From contig JAZLKM010000021.1 of NCBI GenBank assembly GCA_045597645.1, forward strand, positions 1 through 12,062: 12,062 nucleotides of DNA, read 5' to 3'. This DNA comes from JAKSSE01 sp045597645. Its GTDB lineage: Bacteria; Bacillota; Clostridia; Lachnospirales; Lachnospiraceae. The position numbers and the translations under genes are program-made. The notes under the pieces are model-generated. The model was not told the DNA's origin, did not search any database, and worked only from the letters and a program-made list of their open reading frames with translations. Shown here piece after piece: positions 1 through 5,394 of the stretch; within the stretch, counting starts at the first letter, position 1, and each line of letters starts with the position of its first letter.

Positions 1-256
1 GAGGTGCATCCATGTACGGGTCAAGCCTTGTAAACCTACAAGCCCCCAAAAGCTGGATGAATTAAGAAGCCACATCTCAGACAACTGGAGACCGGGCGCG
101 CAGCATCGCGAAACAAGAATCGCCACGCGAATCACCGAATTCAGGCTCTGAGTGCCATGGATAAAGGACACCGAAGGTCCGCCTGCAAGCGAAAGCAGTT
201 GAGAATGCTTGGCGAGGGCGAAGCCCCCCCCACCAGCACTGGAGTGACCGGCGGGG
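1..256 (+). ncRNA. Candidate structured non-coding RNA, family not assigned, possibly cut at the left edge
   Basis: No convincing gene lies here, but the block is GC-rich and dense in complementary segments, unlike the purine-rich DNA that follows. Visible pairings are: 1-6 with 73-78; 7-12 with 54-59 (perfect 6 bp); 18-20 with 43-45; 27-32 with 37-42 around loop AACC; 76-81 with 147-152 (perfect 6 bp, competing with the first); 95-98 with 121-124 crossing 106-110 with 126-130 (possible pseudoknot); 166-169 with 177-180; 186-190 with 207-211; 216-219 with 223-226 around GAA; and 228-231 with 253-256 enclosing a CAC-TGGA-GTG hairpin. The GAA-type loops favour the + strand but do not prove it. 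RNase P, tmRNA, 6S RNA and tRNA signatures are not recognisable. A clostridial structured-RNA class such as raiA is conceivable, but I cannot confirm that from memory. No promoter or clear terminator is visible, so both ends are approximate. Confidence 0.5.
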
Positions 257-262
257 AGGAAA

Positions 263-328
263 ATGTCAAAAAATAATGGATTTTTCCGAGAAATTGAACC
301 ACTAGATGTAGTGAGGGGGAGGAAATGA
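263..328 (+). CDS. Possible 21-codon small ORF (leader-peptide candidate)
   Basis: An ATG at 263 opens 21 codons ending at TGA 326-328. The product is MSKNNGFFREIEPLDVVRGR followed by a last Lys. A strong SD-like GGGGAGG lies at 253-259, but the gap to the ATG is only 3 nt, shorter than usual. The composition looks protein-like, yet an ORF of this length arises easily by chance, and the SD overlaps the 3' end of the RNA-like block. I do not recognise it. It could be a leader peptide, a gene remnant or noise. Confidence 0.15.
   Translation: MSKNNGFFREIEPLDVVRGRK
300..313. repeat. Perfect 5-bp-arm inverted repeat upstream of mraZ
   Basis: CACTA (300-304) and TAGTG (309-313) are perfect inverted arms around GATG. 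The left arm overlaps the first copy of a 9-bp direct repeat, ACTAGATGT. It may be a protein-binding dyad, but chance occurrence is not excluded. Confidence 0.3.
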
Positions 329-396
329 CGGGACTAGATGTTGGTAAAATGAGGTAAAAAGGGCGGGAAGCCTTGATTTTACTGGGAAAACGCTGC

Positions 397-425
397 TTGC
401 AATGATGTGAAAAGTGGAGTAATAT
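397..425 (+). promoter_or_regulatory. Candidate sigma-A promoter for the mraZ operon
   Basis: TTGCAA at 397-402, a 17-bp spacer, and TAATAT at 420-425. The -10 match is imperfect, but the -35 is the same hexamer as in the ftsZ promoter. Transcription would begin near 432, leaving a leader of about 80 nt before mraZ. TGGRG boxes overlap its spacer, its -10 and the start region, as expected for an autorepressed mraZ promoter. Confidence 0.4.
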
Positions 426-451
426 GGGGTTAGTTTTGGAGGGAAATGGAG
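415..451 (+). promoter_or_regulatory. Candidate MraZ operator (four TGGRG boxes)
   Basis: TGGAG (415-419), TGGGG (425-429), TGGAG (437-441) and TGGAG (447-451) are spaced 10, 12 and 10 bp start to start, all in the same orientation. MraZ in E. coli binds direct TGGGN repeats separated by 5 bp, that is a 10-bp period, in its own promoter. The same geometry here, directly upstream of mraZ and over the candidate promoter, supports autoregulation. An outlying TGGGA is at 383-387. Binding itself is inferred. Confidence 0.5.
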
Positions 452-497
452 TAATTTTCCACAAAATGGTTAAGAAATGATGACTTTTCTCCGATAT

Positions 498-503
498 AAG
501 AGG
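498..503 (+). promoter_or_regulatory. Ribosome binding site selecting the TTG start of mraZ
   Basis: AAGAGG ends 8 nt before TTG 512. No ATG is available that would preserve the conserved MraZ N-terminus (GEY followed by DDKGR), so this site decides a TTG start. Confidence 0.6.
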
Positions 504-511
504 TATAGCAG

Positions 512-946
512 TTGGGATTCAAGGGCGAGTACAGCCATAGCATAGATGATAAGGGACGCCTTATTATGCCGGCGAAGTTTCGCGAGCAGATAGGGGAGCG
601 ATTCGTGGTCACAAAGGGCCTCGATAGCTGTCTCTATGCGTATTCGGAGAGCGAGTGGAACCTCATAGAGGAGAAATTTAGAGAGATACCGCTGACGACA
701 GAGAAGGCAAGAAAGTTCACGAGATTCTTCTTCTCGAGTGCAGAGGATATGAGCATGGATAAGCAGGGACGATACCTCATACCGCAGAGCATGAGGGAGT
801 TCGCAGGGATTACAGGCGAAGTCGTGACTGCAGGAGCGCTTACCAGATTGGAAATCTGGGATAAGGATAAGTGGCAGAATGCTAATAGCTATGACGATGT
901 GAGCGAGATTGCAGAGTATATGGCTGAGCTGGGGCTGAGGATTTAG
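512..946 (+). CDS. mraZ: MraZ, dcw-cluster transcriptional regulator
   Basis: This DNA-binding regulator of the SpoVT/AbrB superfamily heads most dcw clusters and in E. coli represses its own promoter. The 144-residue product has the family length and two tandem half-domains. The first carries GEY and DDKGRLIMPAKFRE (residues 5-25); the second carries DKQGRYLIPQSMREF (residues 83-97). The two DxxGR motifs, at residues 12-16 and 83-87, are the family hallmark. MraZ assembles into a ring of protomers that reads repeated DNA boxes, which fits the repeated TGGRG boxes just upstream. Translation starts at TTG with a good SD; the protein begins directly at the conserved N-terminal strand, so no residues are missing. 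rsmH follows after 3 nt, so the two are co-transcribed. RsmH-MraZ antagonism is known from E. coli, and its relevance here is inferred. Confidence 0.96.
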   Translation: MGFKGEYSHSIDDKGRLIMPAKFREQIGERFVVTKGLDSCLYAYSESEWNLIEEKFREIPLTTEKARKFTRFFFSSAEDMSMDKQGRYLIPQSMREFAGITGEVVTAGALTRLEIWDKDKWQNANSYDDVSEIAEYMAELGLRI

Positions 947-949
947 CCT

Positions 950-1894
950 ATGGGACAGACTTTTTCCCACGTGTCAGTGCTGCTGAATGAATGCATTGAC
1001 GGATTAAAAATACAGGAAAACGGAATATATGTGGATGGAACCCTCGGAGGAGGCGGACATTCATCAGAGATAATAAAGAGACTTTCGCCGGAAGGCAGAC
1101 TGATAGGAATAGATCAGGACAGTGACGCTGTAGAGGCGGCGAGCAAGAGACTTGCAGATTATAGCGATAGACTGACAGTCATCAGAAGCAATTTTGCAGA
1201 GATGAGGATGGCGCTGGAGCAGGAAGGAATACAGGGGGTAAACGGAATACTTCTGGACCTGGGAGTGTCGTCATATCAGCTGGATACGGCAGAGAGAGGA
1301 TTCACCTACAATAACCCGGATGCGCCACTCGATATGAGAATGGACCAGCGGGGGAAGATGACAGCGTCGGATATCGTAAATGAGTATTCAGCAGCGGAAC
1401 TGGTGAGAATCTTAAGAGATTACGGCGAAGAGAGATACGCAACGAATATAGCGAACAATATAGTAAAAGCGCGTGAGACGCACAGGCTTTCTACCTCCGG
1501 AGAGCTTGTCGATATCATAAGACATTCCATTCCAATGAAAGTGCAAATGGCCGGGGGCCATCCGGCCAAACGCACTTTTCAAGCGATAAGGATTGAATTG
1601 AATGGCGAGCTTGAGGTCCTGGAAAGTCATATGCAGGACTTTATAGACTTGCTACTACCAGGAGGCAGGCTTTGCATCATCACATTCCATTCCCTGGAAG
1701 ACCGGATAGTGAAAAATGCGATGAAGCTGGCAGAAAATCCGTGCACATGCCCACCAAATTTTCCGGTGTGTGTATGTGGCAAGAAATCAAAGGGCAAGGT
1801 AATAACGAGAAAGCCCATCATCCCAAGCGATGAGGAACAGGAAGTAAATTCAAGAGCCAAGAGCGCAAAGCTAAGGATCTTCGAAAAGATATAA
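950..1894 (+). CDS. rsmH: RsmH (MraW), 16S rRNA N4-methyltransferase acting on C1402
   Basis: The enzyme transfers a methyl group from S-adenosylmethionine to N4 of C1402 (E. coli numbering) in the 16S rRNA decoding centre, in the cytoplasm. The 314-residue product is normal length. The SAM-binding glycine-rich loop is VDGTLGGGGHS (28-38), followed by IDQD (54-57), LLDLGVSS (101-108), the helical insert around NEYSAAELVRILRDYGEERY (144-163), HPAKRTFQAIRI (204-215) and ITFHSLEDRIVK (244-255). A C-terminal four-cysteine stretch (C265, C267, C274, C276) is of the kind common in Firmicute homologues. The start is ATG 950 with GAGG 937-940 inside the end of mraZ, giving 9-nt spacing. The ftsL-like gene follows after 14 nt. 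Confidence 0.97.
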   Translation: MGQTFSHVSVLLNECIDGLKIQENGIYVDGTLGGGGHSSEIIKRLSPEGRLIGIDQDSDAVEAASKRLADYSDRLTVIRSNFAEMRMALEQEGIQGVNGILLDLGVSSYQLDTAERGFTYNNPDAPLDMRMDQRGKMTASDIVNEYSAAELVRILRDYGEERYATNIANNIVKARETHRLSTSGELVDIIRHSIPMKVQMAGGHPAKRTFQAIRIELNGELEVLESHMQDFIDLLLPGGRLCIITFHSLEDRIVKNAMKLAENPCTCPPNFPVCVCGKKSKGKVITRKPIIPSDEEQEVNSRAKSAKLRIFEKI

Positions 1895-1900
1895 AGTAGG
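1895..1900 (+). promoter_or_regulatory. Ribosome binding site selecting the TTG start of the ftsL-like gene
   Basis: AGTAGG ends 8 nt before TTG 1909. A stop codon in the same frame at 1897-1899 excludes any upstream start. The next in-frame ATG (residue 67) would remove most of the cytoplasmic tail. Confidence 0.5.
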
Positions 1901-1908
1901 AAAAAGAT

Positions 1909-2424
1909 TTGGCACGTAGAAAAGCAGACACAATTCAATACGAGGCTCCGGCAAGGCATCTGCGCAATCCATATGTAAGCGGAAGTGCAGCGCCACGCTT
2001 TGCGCCAAAGGAGTTCCAGGAGAATTTTGTGTCTCCTAGGGAGCGTGCTGAGCAGGAGAGAATAGAGAAGGAAGCTAGACGCAAGGCACGTAGACGCCAG
2101 AATTATATGCGCGCAAATAGGATATCTACCGCATATATGGTTATGGCTGTTGCACTTGCCTGTGCTATTTTATATTCGTATGTAAGACTTCAGTCTAACA
2201 TTACCATTTCTCTCAAGCAGATATCAGTAATGCAGAATAAGCTTGAAGCAGTGAGAGCGGAGAACGATGCAACACAGAAGAGACTTGCTACAGCAGTAAG
2301 CCTTGAGGATATCAAGACAGACGTTACAGAGAATCTTGGCATGAGATATGCTACAGACAGTCAAATAATCTATTTTGAGGTTGAGAATACCGATTTTATG
2401 AGTCAATATTCTGACCTCCCGTAA
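1909..2424 (+). CDS. ftsL: FtsL-like septum formation initiator protein
   Basis: This 171-residue single-pass membrane protein has the FtsL layout. The cytoplasmic N-terminus is long and basic (residues 1-71, with an Arg/Lys cluster at 57-71). One membrane helix follows at about 73-92 (AYMVMAVALACAILYSYVRL), then an extracellular helix of coiled-coil character at about 93-130. FtsL sequences diverge strongly, so the call rests mainly on topology and on position between rsmH and the septal PBP, where ftsL normally lies. In the divisome FtsL pairs with DivIC/FtsB and FtsQ/DivIB and activates the FtsW-PBP synthase. The N-terminal tail of about 70 residues is longer than the short tails of well-studied FtsL proteins. 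The PBP gene starts 6 nt downstream, suggesting translational coupling. Confidence 0.8.
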   Translation: MARRKADTIQYEAPARHLRNPYVSGSAAPRFAPKEFQENFVSPRERAEQERIEKEARRKARRRQNYMRANRISTAYMVMAVALACAILYSYVRLQSNITISLKQISVMQNKLEAVRAENDATQKRLATAVSLEDIKTDVTENLGMRYATDSQIIYFEVENTDFMSQYSDLP

Positions 2425-2430
2425 GTATAT

Positions 2431-4347
2431 ATGTCAGAACAGGACAATAAAAACAGAAATATTATAGATATGAAGACGGCAGGAATCTTTTTGATTATCT
2501 GTCTTCTTTTAATTGGGCTTTTGGGACGTACCTACTATATTTCATATACCTCAGGAGATAAGTACAACAAAAAGGTACTGTCACAGCTGGATTACGACAG
2601 TACAATCATTCCTTTCAGACGTGGAGATATAGTGGACAAAAATGGTACCATTCTGGCCACATCGGTGGACGTCTATAATCTTATCCTCGATTGCGCGGTC
2701 CTCAATAACAAGACAAATGAGGGCAGGGTTAACAGTACAATCACTGCTATCTACAGATTTTTCCCAGAGATAAAAAGAGAATATGACCTGTACGACGTAC
2801 TCAAGGAAAACGCAACCAGCAACTATAAGGTGCTGGCGAAGCAACTAAGCTACGACGAGATTCAGGATTTCTCAAACTATATGCGTGACGAGAGCACAAA
2901 GGGCGAGATTGCCGGGGTGTGGTTTGAGAAAAACTATCGCAGGGATTATCCGTATGGCTCTCTGGCAGCGGATTTGATTGGATTTGCGTCATCTTCGAAC
3001 CAAGGACTCGTAGGAGTAGAGAATAAATACAACTATACGCTTAATGGAATAAACGGAAGACAGTATGGCTACTTAAATGCAGACAGTAACCTGCAGAAGA
3101 CGGTAATACAGCCGACAGATGGCGATACGGTTGTAATGACCATTGACGAGAATATACAGGCTATCTGTGAGAAATACATGATTGAGTGGAATGATGAGCA
3201 TGAGAACGGAGCCCATGAGGGACGGGGCTCGCTTAACTCTGCAGTGCTTGTCATGAATCCAAATACCGGAGCGGTGCTTGCGATGGCCAGCTATCCGGGA
3301 TTTGACCTTTCCAACCCATGGGACTTATCTGAGTACTACTCAGAGGAAGAGATTGCGGAAATGACTGAGGAAGACAGGATGGATGCGTTAAATGCCATCT
3401 GGCAGAATTTCTGTACCACGACCACCTACGAGCCAGGTTCTACATTTAAGCCAGTTACGCTGGCGGCTGGGCTTGAAACCGGAACAATCGTCGGCGATGA
3501 AATGTATTACTGCGATGGTGGTGAGCAGATAGGCCCTGACCATGTGCACTGCGTTAACGTGGATGGACATGGAATGCAGGATATAGGTCTTGCAATGTCC
3601 AATTCCTGCAATGATGCGTTTATGCAGATGTCCTACGCGATAGGAGCAGAAAATTTTGCTCAGTACCAGAACCTTTTTGGATTTGGTCTTCGCACGAACA
3701 TCGATTTGCCGGGTGAAGCGAGAACAGATACGCTCATATATAATCGCGACCAGCTTTCGAAAATCAACCTGGCTACAAACTCATTTGGCCAGAACTTCAA
3801 CGTGACCATGGTGCAGCTGGCAAGTGCTTTTTGCTCGGTAATAAATGGTGGTTATCTCTACCAGCCTTATGTGGTTCAGAGGATTCAGGATAGCAATGGT
3901 ACGGTAGTGGAGGAGACCGAGCCGGTATTGGTCCGACGCACAATATCGCGAGATACAAGTGACCTTATTAAGGACTATCTGTATCAGGTAGTAGAGACAG
4001 GTTCGGCTAAGTCGGTTCAGGTGGAAGGATATGACATCGGAGGTAAGACTGGTACTGCTCAGAAGCATCCGCGTAGTTTAGGTAATAACCTGGTATCATT
4101 TATCGGATATGCACCGCAGGAGGATCCTGAGGTAGTAATATATGTAATTGTGGATGAACCAAACGTGTGGGATCAGGCACATAGTACCTTCGCTCAGGGC
4201 ATCGCTCAGAAAATATTAACTGAGATACTTCCGTACATGAATGTACGCCATTCAGAAGGCTATGAGGAGCCGGAAGTGATTGCACTGGAGGATGAAAACG
4301 CTGGCGAAGAGGGCGAAAATTCAGAAGCAGAAGCGCAGCCACAATAA
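2431..4347 (+). CDS. Class B penicillin-binding protein, FtsI/SpoVD type transpeptidase
   Basis: A membrane-anchored D,D-transpeptidase that cross-links septal peptidoglycan, normally in complex with FtsW. The 638 residues contain a short cytoplasmic end, one membrane anchor at about 17-36, the PBP dimerisation domain starting at RRGDIVDKNGTILATS (63-78), and the penicillin-binding transpeptidase domain. Its three catalytic motifs are S337-T-F-K340 (acylated serine), S392-C-N394, and K539-T-G541. After the domain ends near residue 600 there is an acidic Glu-rich tail of about 35 residues and no PASTA domain, unlike B. subtilis SpoVD. The start ATG 2431 lies 6 nt after ftsL and has no obvious SD, so initiation probably depends on coupling. 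Whether it serves vegetative or sporulation septation cannot be told from sequence, so I give no symbol. Confidence 0.95.
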   Translation: MSEQDNKNRNIIDMKTAGIFLIICLLLIGLLGRTYYISYTSGDKYNKKVLSQLDYDSTIIPFRRGDIVDKNGTILATSVDVYNLILDCAVLNNKTNEGRVNSTITAIYRFFPEIKREYDLYDVLKENATSNYKVLAKQLSYDEIQDFSNYMRDESTKGEIAGVWFEKNYRRDYPYGSLAADLIGFASSSNQGLVGVENKYNYTLNGINGRQYGYLNADSNLQKTVIQPTDGDTVVMTIDENIQAICEKYMIEWNDEHENGAHEGRGSLNSAVLVMNPNTGAVLAMASYPGFDLSNPWDLSEYYSEEEIAEMTEEDRMDALNAIWQNFCTTTTYEPGSTFKPVTLAAGLETGTIVGDEMYYCDGGEQIGPDHVHCVNVDGHGMQDIGLAMSNSCNDAFMQMSYAIGAENFAQYQNLFGFGLRTNIDLPGEARTDTLIYNRDQLSKINLATNSFGQNFNVTMVQLASAFCSVINGGYLYQPYVVQRIQDSNGTVVEETEPVLVRRTISRDTSDLIKDYLYQVVETGSAKSVQVEGYDIGGKTGTAQKHPRSLGNNLVSFIGYAPQEDPEVVIYVIVDEPNVWDQAHSTFAQGIAQKILTEILPYMNVRHSEGYEEPEVIALEDENAGEEGENSEAEAQPQ

Positions 4348-4355
4348 CACAATCT

Positions 4356-4378
4356 GTAGGTGCATCTTCTTGCACTAC
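4356..4378 (+). other. Imperfect hairpin between the PBP gene and mraY
   Basis: GTGCA (4360-4364) pairs with TGCAC (4371-4375), and GTA (4356-4358) with TAC (4376-4378), leaving G4359 bulged. No T-run follows, so it is not a convincing terminator. It overlaps the -35 of the mraY promoter. It might weaken read-through or bind a regulator. Confidence 0.3.
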
Positions 4379-4398
4379 ACCACATAATGTAGTATAAT
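4370..4398 (+). promoter_or_regulatory. Strong sigma-A promoter for mraY-murD-ftsW-ftsQ
   Basis: TTGCAC (4370-4375), exactly 17 bp, then a perfect TATAAT (4393-4398). Transcription would start near 4405, giving a leader under 20 nt before mraY, with AAGAGG at 4410-4415 as the SD. This makes mraY onward a separately expressed unit inside the cluster. Confidence 0.75.
4374..4393. promoter_or_regulatory. Dyad inside the mraY promoter spacer (operator candidate)
   Basis: ACTACA (4374-4379) and TGTAGT (4388-4393) are perfect 6-bp inverted arms around 8 bp. They fill the gap between -35 and -10 and touch both. The placement suits a dimeric repressor. Chance occurrence in AT-rich DNA is possible, and no regulator can be named. 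Confidence 0.35.
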
Positions 4399-4421
4399 AT
4401 GCCGAATTTAAGAGGTGGATT

Positions 4422-5393
4422 ATGGGCAAATTTATTTTTTCAGTTATTATTTCATTTGCAATCTGTCTGGCAATCGGCACGCCGCTGGTTCCTTTTCTTA
4501 GGAAAAGAAAGGCTCAGCAGACAGAGAGAGCTGAGCTTGAGAGTCATCAGAAGAAGACCGGGACTCCTACCATGGGCGGTATAATGATCCTGGGCGCGGT
4601 TATTTTGACCGTGCTTTTCTTTGTGATATGGGATAGTGCGACCTTCATGCCGATGCTACCCATCGCTCTTGTGATGCTGGGGTATGGAATAGTTGGCTTT
4701 TTGGATGATTTTCTAAAGGTGGAATTAAAGCGCAGCGATGGACTTTTGGCGTGGCAGAAAATGCTGTGCCAAATACTGATCGCGGCTGGATTTTTCGTAT
4801 ATATGGAGCTTAATGGCATCTCACAGCAGATGGTGCTGCCATTTGGACAAAAGACGGTGGTGATTCCTCTTGCGTGGCGCATTATTCTGTACTTTTTCTG
4901 CATGGTGGGCACTGTCAATGGAGCTAATTTCACTGACGGTGTGGACGGACTGGCCACCACTGTGACTATTGTTATTGCTGTTTTCTTAGGATACGTGGCA
5001 GTTAGTATGCAATGTGCACCTGAGATAGGTCCTGCTATCGGAGCTTTCCTTGGAGCACTCTTTGGTTTTCTGATGTTTAATGCGCACCCGGCTAAGGTGT
5101 TCATGGGAGATACCGGCTCACTGGCACTGGGCGGATTTGTGGCTGCCACTGCTTATTATTTGCAGATGCCCTTGGTACTCATAATTGTGGCATTTATCTA
5201 TCTGCTGGAGGTGGTTTCAGTAATACTCCAGGTGGGATATTTCAAGCTTACTCACGGTAAGCGTATATTCAGAATGGCGCCCATACATCATCACTTTGAG
5301 TTGGGAGGCTGGTCTGAGGTTAAGGTCGTGGCAGTATTTTCTATCGTGACAGCATTATTGTGTCTCGTGGCACTTTGGGGATTAGGGGCATAA
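4422..5393 (+). CDS. mraY: MraY, phospho-MurNAc-pentapeptide translocase
   Basis: This integral membrane enzyme transfers phospho-MurNAc-pentapeptide from UDP to undecaprenyl phosphate, making lipid I on the inner face of the membrane. The 323 residues are typical in length and mostly hydrophobic, with about ten membrane segments. Family motifs present: GTPTMGGIM (47-55), FLDDFLKV (93-100, with Asp95-Asp96), NFTDGVDGLA (169-178), FMGDTGSLALGG (227-238, with Asp230) and PIHHHFEL (287-294, with the histidine triplet 289-291). The start ATG 4422 follows AAGAGG by 6 nt. murD starts one base after the stop, so the two are coupled. In larger dcw clusters murE and murF sit just upstream of mraY; here a promoter occupies that place. 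Confidence 0.98.
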   Translation: MGKFIFSVIISFAICLAIGTPLVPFLRKRKAQQTERAELESHQKKTGTPTMGGIMILGAVILTVLFFVIWDSATFMPMLPIALVMLGYGIVGFLDDFLKVELKRSDGLLAWQKMLCQILIAAGFFVYMELNGISQQMVLPFGQKTVVIPLAWRIILYFFCMVGTVNGANFTDGVDGLATTVTIVIAVFLGYVAVSMQCAPEIGPAIGAFLGALFGFLMFNAHPAKVFMGDTGSLALGGFVAATAYYLQMPLVLIIVAFIYLLEVVSVILQVGYFKLTHGKRIFRMAPIHHHFELGGWSEVKVVAVFSIVTALLCLVALWGLGA

Positions 5394-5394
5394 C

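Larger units (their letters stand above)
301..460. repeat. Degenerate 32-bp periodic repeats in the mraZ control region
   Basis: ACTAGATGT occurs at 301-309 and 333-341, exactly 32 bp apart. TGGAGTAAT occurs at 415-423 and 447-455, again 32 bp apart, and a related TGGGA sits at 383, a further 32 bp upstream of 415. The first two 32-bp units (301-332 and 333-364) agree at roughly 20 positions. 32 bp is about three helical turns, so equivalent sites would lie on one face of the DNA. The purine-rich composition raises the chance of coincidental matches. Confidence 0.4.

Noticed and set aside
1..256. RNase P RNA, tmRNA, 6S RNA or tRNA
   Set aside because: The conserved RNase P blocks, a tRNA-like end with CCA, a long 6S-type central bubble and a T-loop motif are all not found.
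258..287. Terminator for the RNA block (GGAAAA pairing with TTTTCC)
   Set aside because: The stem is only 6 AT-rich pairs around a 17-nt loop, and the T-run is part of the stem, so it does not look like a rho-independent terminator.
495..500. TATAAG as a -10 box for mraZ
   Set aside because: No usable -35 lies 16-18 bp upstream, and the start site would fall at the ribosome binding site, leaving almost no leader.
470..970. 166-codon open frame on the minus strand covering mraZ
   Set aside because: It lies opposite a firmly identified mraZ, has no protein-like motif, and is explained by mraZ codon composition.
4547..5149. 200-codon open frame on the minus strand inside mraY
   Set aside because: It is a shadow of the conserved mraY coding sequence, with Pro/Thr/Ser-rich low-plausibility content.
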